Assembly: GCA_011037195.1 (NCBI GenBank)
Contig: JAAEAF010001917.1
Location: 109,096-173,095 of the forward strand
Reading direction: 5' to 3'
Source of the DNA: Triatoma infestans
Lineage: Eukaryota; Arthropoda; Insecta; Hemiptera; Reduviidae
DNA length: 64,000 nt
A model generated the notes under the pieces. That model worked only from the letters and a program-made list of their open reading frames with translations. It did not search any database and was not told where the DNA came from. Of this stretch, positions 1-11,300 are shown piece by piece. The position numbers and the translations under genes are program-made. The first letter of the stretch is position 1. Each line of letters starts with the position of its first letter.

Positions 1-327
1 TGTGAAGAATCATAATCAGCAAGGGATTGGCGGAGAGGGTTAGGGTGCGCCCTGACACAAGCGAGTAGTTTTTCAGTCTTAGTTTAATAAAGTCAGTAAT
101 AGAAGAGGTGTCCGTGATTTCATGAAAATGGGAAATACGGGTATAGCGAGGTAAACTTGTGGCAAAATGAAGGAATTGGTTTTGGCTAATTTGAGTTTGG
201 AGAGGTTAGATTTACAGGTGGAATTCCAAGCTGCACTGGCATATGTTAGCATTGGACGGACGACGACTTTATAGAGGATCAGTTTATTTCTGGTAGACAT
301 GCTTGAATTTCGGGACAAAGGAGCCAT
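1..327 (-). pseudogene. Jockey-like LINE ORF2 fragment (RT thumb/C-terminal part)
   Basis: The minus strand reads MAPLSRNSSMSTRNKLILYK followed by VVVRPMLTYASAAWN. This matches the conserved post-catalytic block of Jockey-clade non-LTR reverse transcriptases (family pattern: PLLNRNSKL..KNKLLLYK...RPVLTYA..VW). The open frame runs from about 327 down to a stop at 79-81. Below that, a shifted frame still reads plausibly to the window edge, ending near PLADYD-like residues as expected for a Jockey C-terminus. No catalytic YADD motif is present, since it would lie upstream of the preserved piece. The 5' break near 327 is not precisely defined. The fragment is a dead, 5'-truncated copy that may continue beyond base 1. 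Confidence 0.75.
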
Positions 328-1947
328 GTTTGAAGTGGAAAAAGGAGCCTAATTGCTTTTTTTTAGAAACTGCTGATGGAGGCCTTTTTAAGAAAACATT
401 ACCGCAAAATGGACTATTAGCATATCATTTTTGTGAGGATTTTTCAGTTTTGGCGCGTCTAAATCGAAGACATCTCTCGATATCAAGCCTATCCCTGACT
501 TCGGGCGTTTGTCAGTTTCTTTCCTGATCTTAAGTTAGTTTCTTCTGATAAACCCAAACTACCCATCAGGGGGTACTTTTCTTGAATGCCTTGGGAACCC
601 ATCTGCACCGTGGGGACATCACTAGCATTTCCCGAGAGAGAGAGAGATTGAAATCCCATCAATTTTTTTCAAACCACCTTCCTTACTGCTGGTTTGTAGT
701 CTTTCGGTCTTTGCCCTTGGATTGAAGATGTTAATCACAACTCCGTACCTTTTTATCTTCTTCCTATCCTGGTTGTTTCATCTGTAGACGAGATGACCGA
801 TAGGGTTCTGGCTCTTTACTCATTCATGGGACAGGGCTGATGTAAGAGTTTATTCGGGAAGCACAATTGAGACCTAAGTGCATCCACTTCCTTTTGGAAG
901 GCCTGAAATCTATAATCGCTGTGCGGAAGACTATTACTAGTAGGGCAAGTTTCTATATGGGGCATGCAATCATACAGTGGATGAGTTTTTGAACGGACAT
1001 TCCGCCTCAGAAGTTGCAGAACTTTATTAATCATATTATTATATTTATTTAATGAATATTTATGAAATCTTTATTTTTTTAAATTTTTATTATTTGAGAA
1101 AATTATTTTTGTTTAAAAAAGAAAATTATATAAGATTCCTCCATTAAAATCAGTATACCAAAATAATTTACGGCTAATTAAGTACGATACAGACTTGGCG
1201 TGTTAAATAACACTTATTTTATATAATTACGTATAACGACCCTTCCTCCTTTCATCGTACAAATAAATGGCTGCACTCAAACTAAATTTATGTATTTTTA
1301 TTTTTATTTTATTTTTTATTTTATAGTACAACATTTTTTATTTTTAGAAAAAATACATTTTAGAGCCCGGATTAAATATCAATATTTTCAGAAAACAAAT
1401 GCTATATTATCACTTTTTTTGAAAAGCTTTATTAGTTAATGTCAGAATAGAACTTATTACCAACATCAAATTCAAATACAACATTACGAATTATTAATTC
1501 TTAATTTTCTAAATAAGGCATCCTCTGTTTAGGTTCTTATAGGCTAAGGGTTTGCCTAAAACATTCAAACATTCTTTAGAAACCAAGGTATAGCTTTGAA
1601 TAGTACAAAATCTGATACTTATATGTCGGCGAACATGACCGGTCTAATGTGTTCATATTCTTTTATTATTAGTATATATTAGTATTCTTTATTATTTTAT
1701 TAGTATTCTTTTACTATTTTTAAGGTTCACATAGAACCTTTACACATAGAACAACTAAGTACAATGAGGATAGAAGATTGCACTTTGGCTTAATGCCAGC
1801 GCGCACACATTGGCTCATCATGGACTGCGATGACAGCCGTAATACATCATTTTCGCCTTAGAGAGTATGACTGTATCTCAAGGAAGTCATCGTCTGGTAA
1901 ATAGATGCTCGTGTAACTATCGATACCTCAGTCATCTTAACAGATCT
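328..1947. other. AT-rich stretch with no recognisable gene
   Basis: Only short frames occur (for example 303-527 plus and 816-1034 minus), without domain motifs or plausible codon bias. From about 1030 the base composition becomes very AT-rich. I see no terminal repeats or RNA gene here. Confidence 0.6.
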
Positions 1948-2270
1948 ATGGAGAGAATGGAAGTAAAGAGAGCTTGGTGGGTTAGAAGATATTTGAATGA
2001 GTGGATAATTTGGAATGAAATTGAAAATTGAATGTTCTACCACATCCGTCTTTAAGAACGTAGTTCTTGGATCAGATCAGATTTCATTTTATTATAGTCC
2101 TGTCAATGAATTAATTCATCATTACGTGATGTCAAGTTTTTTATAGCAACGAAGAAATGAAAAAAATTTGCAAAATGTCAAATTGTCAAAACTTTGTTGA
2201 TACATCAAGACAAAGAATCGTTCTCTGCCTGCTTAGAAAAAGCTAGTAGAGAGTTGGAGGAAGTGAATAT
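1948..2270 (+). pseudogene. Possible PIF/Harbinger transposase N-terminal relic
   Basis: The plus frame beginning at the ATG at 1948 reads KRAWWVRRYLNE. This resembles the conserved RRWWVR(P/K) segment near the N-terminus of Harbinger-type nucleases (ALP1-like). After stops, residues such as NSSLRDVKFF follow, where the family has a 'tvMRdaI' stretch. Several stops interrupt the frame, so any protein is long dead. The similarity is to one strong tryptophan-rich motif plus a weak downstream match, so chance resemblance is possible. No inverted repeat ends were found around it. Confidence 0.25.
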
Positions 2271-2370
2271 ATTATAATTGTATGAGGGAGAAACATCAAA
2301 ATTTAGGTAAGTTATGTGATTCTCTCAGTAAACTGTATACAAATTGAATTGGTCATTTGAATCTCTCCCG

Positions 2371-3215
2371 TATTTCCTCTGAAAACTGAAATTTGACCGA
2401 TATCAGAATAATAATATATCCAATTACGCCAGTAAGAGAAAGCAAAACGAAAAGAATCTCTAGCGTGAAAAACATGACTTTCTCTTATTTTACTTTACAC
2501 AATATAAACACATTTTCTCTTAGTCCTAACTTGATGAGAGAGGTGTACATGAACATGTACATCTCCTTCGGGCAGAAAATAGATGAATTGCTTGATTACA
2601 TTGAACTTCAAAGTAGGGCAGCACTAAAGTATCGAAATCCAATGTCATGTTTCTTCAGAAACACATTTAATCAATTTTTCCGGAAAATGTTTAAAATAAA
2701 AGTGATACGTTTGTATGTATTCCTAGAAATATGGGATACCAGCTTGAAAGAAACTCGTTGTAGCCGGTTTAGGGACAATTCCGGAAAAGCTTAAATAACT
2801 TAATCAGTAAAGTCGCACTTCCGGATAACCATTTTTCTCATATTAGTAATTCTAGCAATACATTTAATTTTCCTAGAAAATTGCATCACAAAAGTGTAGA
2901 AAATCGTTGAAGCCAATTCTGAGAAAATCGCGAATTGTTGAAAAAAAAATATACAGTAAAGTAGCGCTTCCACATTGAAAGAATTTTGACCAAAATCTTG
3001 TTTCACATGCAGCAAATGGAACCTAAATGTATAATAAGTTTTAGTTTCCTAAGATTTTGTTTTCATTTTAAGATATTCTGTTTACAACTTTTACTATTCG
3101 CTAAAAACTTTATTTTCTTACTCAGAGGACCTCACAACAATTATTTCCGGTGAAAACTCAATTTCTAAAATTTGACCCGATTGCAATACTTCCTCTTACC
3201 AGGGAAAGCAAAAAA
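2371..3215 (+). repeat. RF1 dispersed repeat, long copy preceded by a fragment
   Basis: From 2600 to 3215 the RF1 block order is visible: 'GTTTAAAATAAAAGTGAT', then 'CAGTAAAGTCGCACTTCCGG', then 'AAAATCGTTGAAGCC', a second CAGTAAAGT..CGCTTCC block, 'ATTCGCTAAAAAC', 'CAGAGGACCTCA', and 'TTCCGGTGAAAACTCAAT' ending in CTTCCTCTTACC..GGGAAAG. A separate 3' end of another copy (ending CAGTAAGAGAAAG) sits at 2371-2445, followed by an RF1 start (ACTTTCTCTTA) at about 2476. The 133-codon frame at 2393-2794 lies wholly inside this repeat and is not credited as a gene. Confidence 0.7.
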
Positions 3216-3376
3216 AAAAGAAGCGCATGAAGTATTGCTATTATGATAATCATGATATATTATTACCGTGAAAAATTAAATCTAGGTACATTAAAACCTC
3301 TCTGCACAACCTCTCTGCACAAACTCATTAATTTTTCATAATACGTTATAAATCTATTAAATATCTGTAGAATTTA

Positions 3377-3570
3377 TTATTATTTTTTTTTTTCAGGCGG
3401 CCTTAACGTCCAACTACCAAATTAGGTGTCGTGGACGGGGGCGGAAACACCTACTTTACTATTAACATTTTTTAAACAAATATAAAATTTAGCAGTTATA
3501 CGCTGGACTCGAACTGGGGTCCTCCCATTTATAAGTCCATCTCATAACCACTACACCAACACACGCCCCA
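3377..3570 (-). mobile_element. tRNA-derived SINE (family A)
   Basis: Read on the minus strand, the head carries a pol III A box (TGGTGTAGTGG) and a B box (AGTTCGAGTCC) spaced as in a tRNA. It is followed by a non-tRNA body and an A-rich tail (the T-run at about 3383-3396 on plus). A 12-bp imperfect direct repeat flanks it: CTGTAGAATTTA at 3365-3376 and CTGCAGAGTTTA at 3571-3582 (10 of 12 identical), consistent with a target-site duplication. The same family recurs at 49,067-49,231. The tRNA-like part lacks a full cloverleaf, so I do not call it a functional tRNA gene. Confidence 0.8.
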
Positions 3571-3599
3571 CTGCAGAGTTTACATCCGTTAATAATAAA

Positions 3600-3680
3600 A
3601 TAACAATGGATATAAAAGCAGAGAGAGAGAGAGACAGATAGATATATATATAGACAGATATATATATATATACATGTTGA
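3600..3680. repeat. GA/GATA/TA microsatellite
   Basis: Compound simple repeat of GA, GATA and TA units. A short TG run lies nearby at about 3848-3870. Confidence 0.85.
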
Positions 3681-4039
3681 GAAAGTGAGGGAGTGAGAGA
3701 GAGCTCATTAGGAGATATAGTAATGTTGCTATACTTAGGGTTGTTACTAATTCAACAAGTGTGTAACACCTGATATAATTACCAGTTATACTAATACCGC
3801 CTTACTCTTCATTTATTTATCTAATTCATTTTACTCCCAATTTACTTGTGTGTGTGTGTATGTGTGTGTGATTATATTTTTGTCATAATACAGGTCTCAT
3901 AATATCCTTTTCTCATAATACAGGTCTTAAAATCTCGCCTCTTAAATGTTATTATTGTTTTTGTTTACTAATTGTTTAATTGTATTACTTTATTTTGCTG
4001 CTGGTTAAAGTGTCATATTTTAGAAATTTAGTTTTTATT

Positions 4040-4130
4040 GGAAATACCTACATGTTTTGAGGTCCTCTGGGCATGAAAATGAAAAATGTTTTTAGCGAAT
4101 GGTCTATGTGAGTGAACACTGTTTATATTA
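4040..4130 (-). repeat. RF1 fragment
   Basis: On minus it reads the RF1 3' block 'ACCATTCGCTAAAAAC', then 'AGAGGACCTCAAAACATGTA'. It is truncated before the terminal hairpin. The surrounding 3870-5230 has no recognisable gene. Confidence 0.6.
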
Positions 4131-5242
4131 AATGAGAATATTAAGCACTGCAAGGAGTTTACAAATTCAGTTTGAGAGTATGGTAGCGTGAGAAGAGAGT
4201 GACAGACAGACTGGCAGAGTGATGGTGTGAGAACGATGGTAGGTGAGTGTTGATGGTTGTTCGAATGGCGTTAGAATGAAAGTGAACTGGAGTTCAGGTA
4301 CTCTTTTTAGGCGTGCGGCAGGATTAGCTCCTACTCTCGTTAACTGCTTCTTCCAGTGTCCATATAACTTAAATTGTCCTCCTTACTTAAATTAACTTCT
4401 CCTTAGATTGCTCTCTTAGAGTACTAGTGGCACGGAGACATATTGATCCATTTCATTACTGATGGTTCTTTTTTCAGATTTTCAGAAGTTTTTCTTTTTA
4501 ATTTTTCCAGGGAAACAATTTTTTGAATGTTCTGTTGGAGGTACAACATTAATCATTCCTCTATAGTGTCACCAGAGCACAGTAAGTATACGCTGCAACC
4601 AGCTGTCCATCATATAAAGGAACATTAAATGTGTTGCTAGTTTTCCATGTTTGAGGAAAATCGGTTAATCGAAAAAGCGATCTTATTGATTTTTATTTTT
4701 GTTATTTTTCACCTTTTTCTTTAAGGGTTTCTATAATCTCTAATTTTCACCACTGAGTGGTCACATGGAGAACTATCATGTTTTTTTTAGTGACTGTTAC
4801 AATTTTTTTTTTTTGTCAAGGTTTTATTGGAAATAAAAAATTGTATAAAATGGAAGGGGTGTACGATATGTATTATTTTATTAGGATGGGTATTAAAGGA
4901 GAATATTTTAATAGGAATCATTATCATGCAACGTAATTAGATGAGAATTCTAGATAACAGCGATAATGATAGCACTGTCACGGACATGACGTCACTTCCA
5001 CTCTAATTTAATATATAGGTACTTATAATAATACACCACCCGTTATTATTATATATACATTTTTTTGACAAGTTTACCAACCTTAACTCCTCCCACCCAC
5101 CACCAACATAACATAATCAATGACCTTGAATGAGCAGTGAGAAAAGTTTACGCTTATTGAATTGATTATTCATCTAATAATCTGCAATACTATCGATTTT
5201 TTTTATAGTTTTACTGTTTTTTTTTTTGTACCCAATGCCTGC

Positions 5243-5447
5243 TTTATTGGTTACTTTGGCCACTAGAGGTCGCGCAGTCAATAAATGTACCTAGTGGTCA
5301 TTTTATGGAAGAAGTTGTCAATATTCTCAGTTGAACTTTCCCTCATTTCCTGCAATGCTCTGCGGGTACTGTCTCCAATAGAATCATCCATAATTAAATC
5401 AGTCTTCAAACAACCATCCATATCTAAAGATACCATATTGTGGCAAA
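5243..5447 (-). CDS. Possible terminal exon of an unrecognised host gene (partial)
   Basis: On the minus strand a pyrimidine-rich CTATTTTTGCCAG (possible 3' splice acceptor) is followed by about 56 codons, including NMVSLDMDGCLKTDLIMDD, to a TGA at 5278-5280. An AATAAA follows at 5243-5248, about 30 bases downstream of the stop. The peptide has balanced composition and ends NFFHKMTTRYIY. This acceptor, frame, stop and poly(A)-signal order is what a last exon would look like. I do not recognise the protein, and upstream exons (above 5,500) were not identified. A retroposed gene fragment or chance are alternatives. Confidence 0.3.
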
Positions 5448-5794
5448 CTGGCAAAAATAGGTATTGATTTGGGACCATGTGTGTTTATACACATGGTAGT
5501 TACATGATAAAATAAATTAAAAAAAAGACTGAGATAAAAATACGATTTTGGAATCTTCATTTGTTTTTATGAATAATCAGCTGGAAGCCAAAATAATCGT
5601 AACGCTAATTATTTTGTCTACATTTTTCAAACAATTTGCGCTTTGAAAAAGTGTAACATCGTGACATTTATTATAATTTAAAAGCTCCTTTTGCACAAAT
5701 TATTAAGATGAAAGTCAATAATCGGAAGGTAACTTTTAAGTGTATTTAAATCTTCTTTTTTTTCAAAACATAGAATAAACTAACCTCAATTGTT

Positions 5795-6085
5795 GTGATG
5801 GGAGAGGCGAGTGGGGGAAATAAGCCTCCTGACATTGATATGGATATTGGAAAAACGAATAATTTACAATCTAAAATAATAAATGAAGAATGGAAGGAGG
5901 AAAACCAGTTGGTGAATACTGAAAATAAGGTTAGTAAAGAAAAGAAAATTGACATATTTCTTCCAGGGGATAGGGGGCCTTATTACGTGTTCTTAGAAGG
6001 TAAAAATAATGGAGAGGGTACAGACACTCCAGAGGTTCTACAAAGTTTAGTAGAGTACTTAGCTGTTTATCATTGTAAAGTTTAA
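5795..6085 (+). pseudogene. LINE ORF1 (Gag-like) N-terminal fragment, tentative
   Basis: The frame starts with MMGEASGGNKPPDIDMDIGK and contains FLPGDRGPYYVFLEGKNNG. The 'GPYYVFLE' segment resembles the start of the conserved region in ORF1 proteins of Jockey-superfamily LINEs (family pattern: dkGPF.V.IE). In those proteins an RRM-like region and CCHC knuckles follow, but here the frame ends after 96 codons and no zinc knuckle is seen. It would be the 5' end of a LINE whose remainder is lost or replaced; the solo LTR begins 137 bases downstream. The assignment rests on one motif and start-region composition. Confidence 0.4.
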
Positions 6086-6221
6086 ATAATAAAAGAAAAA
6101 GGTGATTTATTAAAATAATTCTGAGTGCCGGACACATGTAAATGAAGAAATGAGAACAAGCAAAGCATCGGAGAATATGGTCGAATGATCTTTGTAATCA
6201 TGACCAGAAAAAAAAATATAT

Positions 6222-6809
6222 TGTAACGCAGCCAGTAGTGCTATCTAGGAGAGAAGGCAGGTACCTAAGGTTCTCCTTGTGGCTACGCTCTAGTTCTCTC
6301 AAGAAGAATCGAGGAAGTTCTAGAAGATTCCCTACCGGTAAAATAGTGAGACCACAGAGAGTTGGGAGAGTTTTTCCAGTGATAAACGAAGTCACTAGTT
6401 TGTGAAAAGTGAATAAAAAGTGAACAAAGTGAACTTTTGTGGTGTAAACTGTGAAGTAATTATTATTAAGTGTTGTATTTTGTAATTTATTGTGTATAAC
6501 AATGAATTGGTGTTTTCATTATTGAAGTTTAGAGTATTTTATCTATACGAACCCACTTAAAACTAGTTGCGTAGCTAGTCTAGAGGGAAAAACGTTACAA
6601 TATATATATATCTGTGTTAAATATGTGAGAGTATTTGGTTTGCGTGTGTACGCTAGGTTTGCTCTGAGAACTTGAATTCTAGGTTGAAATGTGTATCTTC
6701 ATGGGTTGTTAATAAAGATATTGGAAGTTGTAATCCTGGAGTGATTTTTATTGTAGACTAATTAAGCACATTAATCTAGACGTGTTAGTACCACAGCTAG
6801 CACGTAACA
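6222..6809. mobile_element. Solo LTR (Gypsy-like termini); 3' edge ambiguous
   Basis: The segment starts TGTAACG and has two candidate ends: a perfect complement CGTTACA ending at 6599, or CGTAACA ending at 6809. Both ends are followed by ATAT, and ATAT precedes the start (6218-6221), giving a 4-bp target duplication, though in AT-rich context. The longer version includes an AATAAA at about 6710 and is 588 bp, close to the 567-571 bp LTRs of the Gypsy element at 38.7 kb. Terminal TGTAAC is shared with that element but the body is not similar. No internal coding region adjoins it. Confidence 0.55.
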
Positions 6810-8480
6810 ATATTTTAAAACACTTAATTTCAACTCGGTACCAAAATTTCATTCTATCCTCTCCGATCATCCTAACCCTCTAATTGATTACCTTTCATCT
6901 TTGCCCCTTCCTGACAACTCCATCCGATTACTCAAGCGGAGCTAGCCGATGTAGTCAATGAATAAATAACTCATTTGAAGAGTCATCACTGGGCGATGCT
7001 CCTCCTCACATCTACTTTTGTCACACTATTTACTTGTTGTAGGAGAGTTGTAAATTTCAAATAAATAAATAAAATAAGGATTAAAAAGAAGTGACGTAAA
7101 TTATTTTATACTAAATGGCAAACGTTAATTTATATAGGTGATCAATATTAAAGCGCTATAATGGTTTTTCCGCCTCAGATAATCTCTCACATAATTTACT
7201 CGCGAATTTCCTCTGTATTCAGTTCTTAGATGATAACTTGCTTTGTTCCCGTCATTAGCACAAATGCTGGAGACTCAATTATTCGGTCAAAATTTCCGCG
7301 TCAACTATTTTATTTAGCTGGCTGCTAGACAATAATTATGGAAATACCTTTTCTACAGAAGGAAGTTCTGCATAGTTTGTGGTCTGTTCTTAATTTTTAC
7401 ACTTACGATAGACGCCTTTCTCTTGGGAAATTACAAACATTTCAGCTAGACCACGAAGCTGAATGTCATTATAGGGCCTTATTTCCAAGGCAGCATATTT
7501 TCTCTTTGTGTGAGAGTATATGTGGTATTGTCCGGCTGGCTCCAATTTTCACTTATTTTATTTCCAGCTTGGCTAATTTATTCCAAGCCAGATTTCATCT
7601 TAAATTTTTTTTTTCAAGCTTAATGTGGAACATGACTTTCTCTTATGCAATTCTCACAATTTTGATTGACTGATATTTTTGAGGTGGGAATTTTTTATTA
7701 TGTTTTTATTAAATGTTTAGTTTCCCAAACTTCCACCAGATGGCTAGGCCCTGTAGAATCAACCGCTAACAACTCAGCTCCTTTAAAACTTCATAAAGTA
7801 ATTGTTTTTATCGAAATCATTTGAACTATTGAGTTTTTTATATGTGTAGCATGTATCGCATGATCTTTGAGGCTTTTTTAAAGAAAATGGTGAAAAACTA
7901 AAAAAAATCATTCTAAAACTTTGCACCTATTTCCGACTAATCGATATACATTAGTCGATCAGTGATAACAAGTTTTAGAATTATGAATTTTATGCGAACA
8001 TTTGAGTTGATTATTATAATTCACAATATTCGTAAAGAGACCATTATAATTAAAATTGTTAAATTATAACGGAATTAAAAGTTAATTTCCTAGCAGTTAG
8101 TAATCTCTAACCAACCATGTTCTTTGTTCACCCTTCCTTCTATAGATAGTCTCGTGGAGGGGATGAACCAATTATACTACTAGATGGTTTAGCGTTTTAA
8201 TTGAATTTGTCCAAAAATAAATGGATTTTGTGGAATTTTATTTTGAGATATATTTGTAAATCTGGAGTGTTATATTCTCACGGCTTCTACTGCACTTAAT
8301 TGATAAAGTATTTTTTCAGAATCTGAACTTATTACTTCAACGTTTAGTTAAGTAGGATCTCAACATTACATGAGTTGGTTTTTGAGACGAATGCTAGCTG
8401 AATGTGACTGCAATAAAGCCCACATGAAACGTAAACACCAGTGCTTATACAATTTAAGGTAGAACTAATAAATCAGCGCC
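6810..8480. other. No recognisable gene
   Basis: AT-rich. The 111-codon frame at 7338-7673 has no motif and contains an RF1-type start (GGAACATGACTTTCTCTTA) at about 7626. Scattered A-rich and RF1-like pieces occur near 7870-7930. Confidence 0.5.
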
Positions 8481-8689
8481 CAACATCCAACTAAAATTAT
8501 TTTTCCAGAAACAAATTTCAGATTAAAGGGATAAGCTTATAGGTATGAATTTAGAATTTCAAGTTTAAAAAAAAATCGTTCCAGCCGCCATTAAATCGAA
8601 CTTTCACAAACGAGTAATTAAATCGATTTTCTACAGACTAGGATTTTCCATAAACTTTTTCTTAATATTATAAAGGTGATAAAACCATA

Positions 8690-8945
8690 CATTTTTATTG
8701 ATACCACTATTTACTGTCAGTGTCCCCGTTTCGCTGGTACTAGGTTTCGCGTATTTGGGAGGGCACCACTCTCGCAGGACTGCCTGGGCGAGTTAGAGTT
8801 CAAGGATATCTTGGGATATTGTAGATTGACCGGTAAGCCACCGGGGGAAGATTATTTAAGGGGATGATATGGGGGGCATCGGGGGGATAAAAGCCATATA
8901 GGCTTAGGTCCCACGCTATCAGGCACCCGGTATAATAATAATAAT
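8690..8945 (+). mobile_element. 5'-truncated LINE 3' end (ORF2 C-terminus plus tail)
   Basis: The plus frame reads CPRFAGTRFRVFGRAPLSQD, then ELEFKDILGYCRLTG. This matches the extreme C-terminus of RNase H-bearing LINE ORF2 proteins (pattern: CP.L...R...FG......l...dIL.f...tg). A stop at 8865 is followed by a short GC-richer 3' UTR and a (TAA)n tail at about 8931-8946, typical of I/R1-group LINEs. Only the last 50 or so codons survive. The sequence is related to, but not the same family as, the LINE at 35.75 kb. Confidence 0.7.
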
Positions 8946-9245
8946 AAAGGAAAAGCTAAACTTGGCAGATCCTCATTTAAGCCACTAAAATCAATTTGTC
9001 TGGGAGATTGTTTCAAATAAATGATAGATCTATATGCGTACAGCTAGTAGGCAAAGTTTATGGAAAATCGTTGAGTTTTCGAAAACAAGAAAAACAGCAG
9101 TAAATTGCATTTCCGGTGAATGGAATCTGGCCGAAACTTTCCTGCTGGATTCGAAGATGGTGCCTAAAGGGAATTTCAGGTTTGTGCTGCAATTTTGCAT
9201 TTTTTGAAATATTTTGTTCTCACGCACACACACACGTGTACACAT

Positions 9246-9530
9246 TTTTTTATTATATTATTCGTCTGTGGAGAGAGACTAAAGCACAAGCTGTCCAAAG
9301 CCTCTCTGGACCCACATAGCTACCCCGAAGAAAAACAACAACAAACCCGGTCTAGAGAGAATCATCACGATCCGAACAAATCAGACCGTAAGCTTAAATA
9401 GCCTTCGACAGCCATTCGGTTTCGGCCAGCCAAATATCTCCTCACAACCCAAGCAATATGTCATAACTTAGGATGGGTGTAACTCTACAAAAAGAAGTAC
9501 ATGGTATGAGCCCACATGCACACATCCGGA
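9246..9530 (-). mobile_element. 5'-truncated LINE 3' end, same family as the LINE at 35.75 kb
   Basis: Plus-strand text from 'GTCCAAAGCCTCTCTGGACC' through 'CTCCTCACAACCCAAGCA' and on to a match with 'GGTATGAGCCCACAT' aligns by eye, with small gaps, to 35,775-36,080 ('ATCCAAAGCCTCACTGGGCC', 'CCTCACAACCCAGGCATTCA', 'GGCATGAGCCCC'). It thus carries the 3' UTR and the last codons of that LINE's ORF2 on the minus strand. A short AT-rich tail (TATTATATTATT) lies at its 3' edge near 9250. Confidence 0.7.
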
Positions 9531-10390
9531 GACCATTCGCTAAAAACATTGTTTTCCAAAATAGCGGACCTCCAAATACATGTATTTCCGGTGAAAACTA
9601 AATTTTAAAAATTTGTCACGATCGCAATATACTTCCGTTTACAGCCACTAAGAGAAAGTGAAATAAATTAGGATTATTCATTAAATTTTAATAACGTTTC
9701 TCTGGAGGAAAGAAAAATCGCCCCCAAAAAAGAAAAGCACACGATTAAAAAAAAAAAAAAAAAAAAAAACAGAGAAAGAAAATACTAGAAGAGACTAGAT
9801 GGTGCAAACTTCTTCCATGGAAAAACTATGAAGAGAAAATTGCTCGTAAACATGAAAACTTTTCTACTAATACTTAACTGAGAAAAATTAGGTACTAAGC
9901 AGAGATGAAAGCTCGTTATGGCTCGTTTGTAAACATGATCCATCTCAGAGTGCTTTTTCGTATTATTCAATAGATTTTTTTTTTCATTATAAGTCGATTT
10001 TACAATCGATTACTCACCCAACCTACCTAGGGACACGTTTCTGGGGTAAAATGAATTTAATGATACTGTGGGTTTATGTGGCAAAATGGATTTATATATA
10101 TATATATTCGGCTTCCGTGGTTTATTCTTGGGTATAGTAATCTCTTGAGTATCGCAGCTTTCTCTAATGGAAGGAAAATCATTTTGATAACAACTGTGCT
10201 TTTAGAAGTAGCTTTAGTATTTTCAATACCTTTTTAAAAAAAAGCAAGGAGATTTTAAATTTCTATTTGCCTTCTTAACGCTACAAGGAATACAGGAAAA
10301 GTATAGAGAGTAGATACTTTTCCAGGCCTGCCTATTTTCTTTCATTGTTTTGAGGTTCCAGAGAATGGAAAAGAATAGTTTTATTGTAAG

Positions 10391-10425
10391 TGATGTTTTG
10401 TATGTGTGTGTGTGTGTGTGTGTGT
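10391..10425. repeat. (TG)n microsatellite
   Basis: About 12 uninterrupted TG units followed by a G-rich run. A 20-base A-run also occurs at about 9748-9769. Confidence 0.9.
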
Positions 10426-10469
10426 GGGGAGAGGAAGGGGGGGAGTTAGAGAGATTTGTATACGGACCG

Positions 10470-11300
10470 GTGAGGAACACTTTCACAACTTTCTCTTACT
10501 AAAATTAATTATAAAATGACAAATTTTCTTCCAGTCGGTGTGGGGGGGCAAGTGCTAAACTACCAAAAGTGGCAGGTAGAGAATGATTACATTGTACAGA
10601 GCGCCAATAATATTGAACAAACATATTGGAATTTTAACGTTTCCGATTCCTCTGAACTACCTAAAGTTAATTTTTTTCAGAAAAATGTTTCAAAGTGGTA
10701 AAATAGGTTAGGGGAGAAAAATTGGAAGAACTGATGTAGAGAGCGAAGTTTCCAAATTGGAAAACTTGAAATTCAACGTGTTCAAAAGCTAGGAAAATTA
10801 TAATAGTAGAAGCAGTTATGGTCGTGTGAATTGTTGTAGAAAACGTGGGCAGAGGTTAGTAATAGTCTAGGCGTAATAACTGAATGCTTTAAGTTTGATG
10901 ATTGTGGTCATGGGTTTATAATAGTTGGCCTAAAGTCCATTAGTCACAGAATTATTGTAGAAGTTATAAATAGTTTTATTGTAATGAATTTTTGTAGTAA
11001 TTACCACATGCAGCAATTTTATTAGCCAAAGATGGGAGTTAACTTTTTTCCAGTAATTTTGGTTTAAGGAGCTAACGCTTTTGTATTGTAGAACTAAAGC
11101 TACCTAATATAATAGTCAAAAACGAGAACTACTCGTAATTTTTACTTTCTCTTACTATAGCAAGAGAAATTCGTGTGAGTGTTTCATACCAGACGGTTTC
11201 CTTCATTCTCGGAAGATCTATAGACTTTTTTTTTCAGTTAAAACTCCAATTCGAATGTCAGACACGGTCGCAATAATCTTTTCTTTCAACAGTTTGAGAA
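10470..11300. repeat. RF1 fragments in both orientations
   Basis: An RF1 start (TTTCACAACTTTCTCTTACT) lies at 10,479-10,500 on plus. A back-to-back element at 11,140-11,200 reads CTTTCTCTTACT, then AGCAAGAGAAA, CGTGTGAGTGTTTCATACC on plus, i.e. an RF1 start on minus. A 3'-end piece (GTTTGAGAAAGTAAAAAG) lies at 11,283-11,301. The intervening sequence is too degenerate to order. Confidence 0.45.

Larger units (their letters stand above)
8480..9670 (+). repeat. RF1 copy interrupted by two LINE 3' ends
   Basis: RF1 blocks appear in the usual order but separated. 'AATCAATTTGTCTGGGAGAT' to 'TTTCAAATAAATG' lies at about 8988-9025, 'GAAAATCGTTGAG' and 'GCATTTCCGG' at about 9060-9115, a CA run at 9222-9236, 'ACCATTCGCTAAAAAC' at 9533, and the 3' block 'TTCCGGTGAAAAC' through CACTAAGAGAAAGT at 9585-9655. 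LINE fragments at 8690-8945 and 9246-9530 lie between these blocks, so the RF1 copy is older than both insertions. Confidence 0.6.

Noticed and set aside
2393..2794. 133-codon plus frame
   Set aside because: It overlaps RF1 blocks that recur without open frames elsewhere; openness is by chance.
3490..3570. tRNA gene (A and B boxes at 3.5, 32.7 and 49.2 kb)
   Set aside because: No full cloverleaf or anticodon arm could be drawn; fused bodies, A-rich tails and target duplications show they are SINEs.
7338..7673. 111-codon plus frame
   Set aside because: No domain or coding pattern, and it contains an RF1 start motif.
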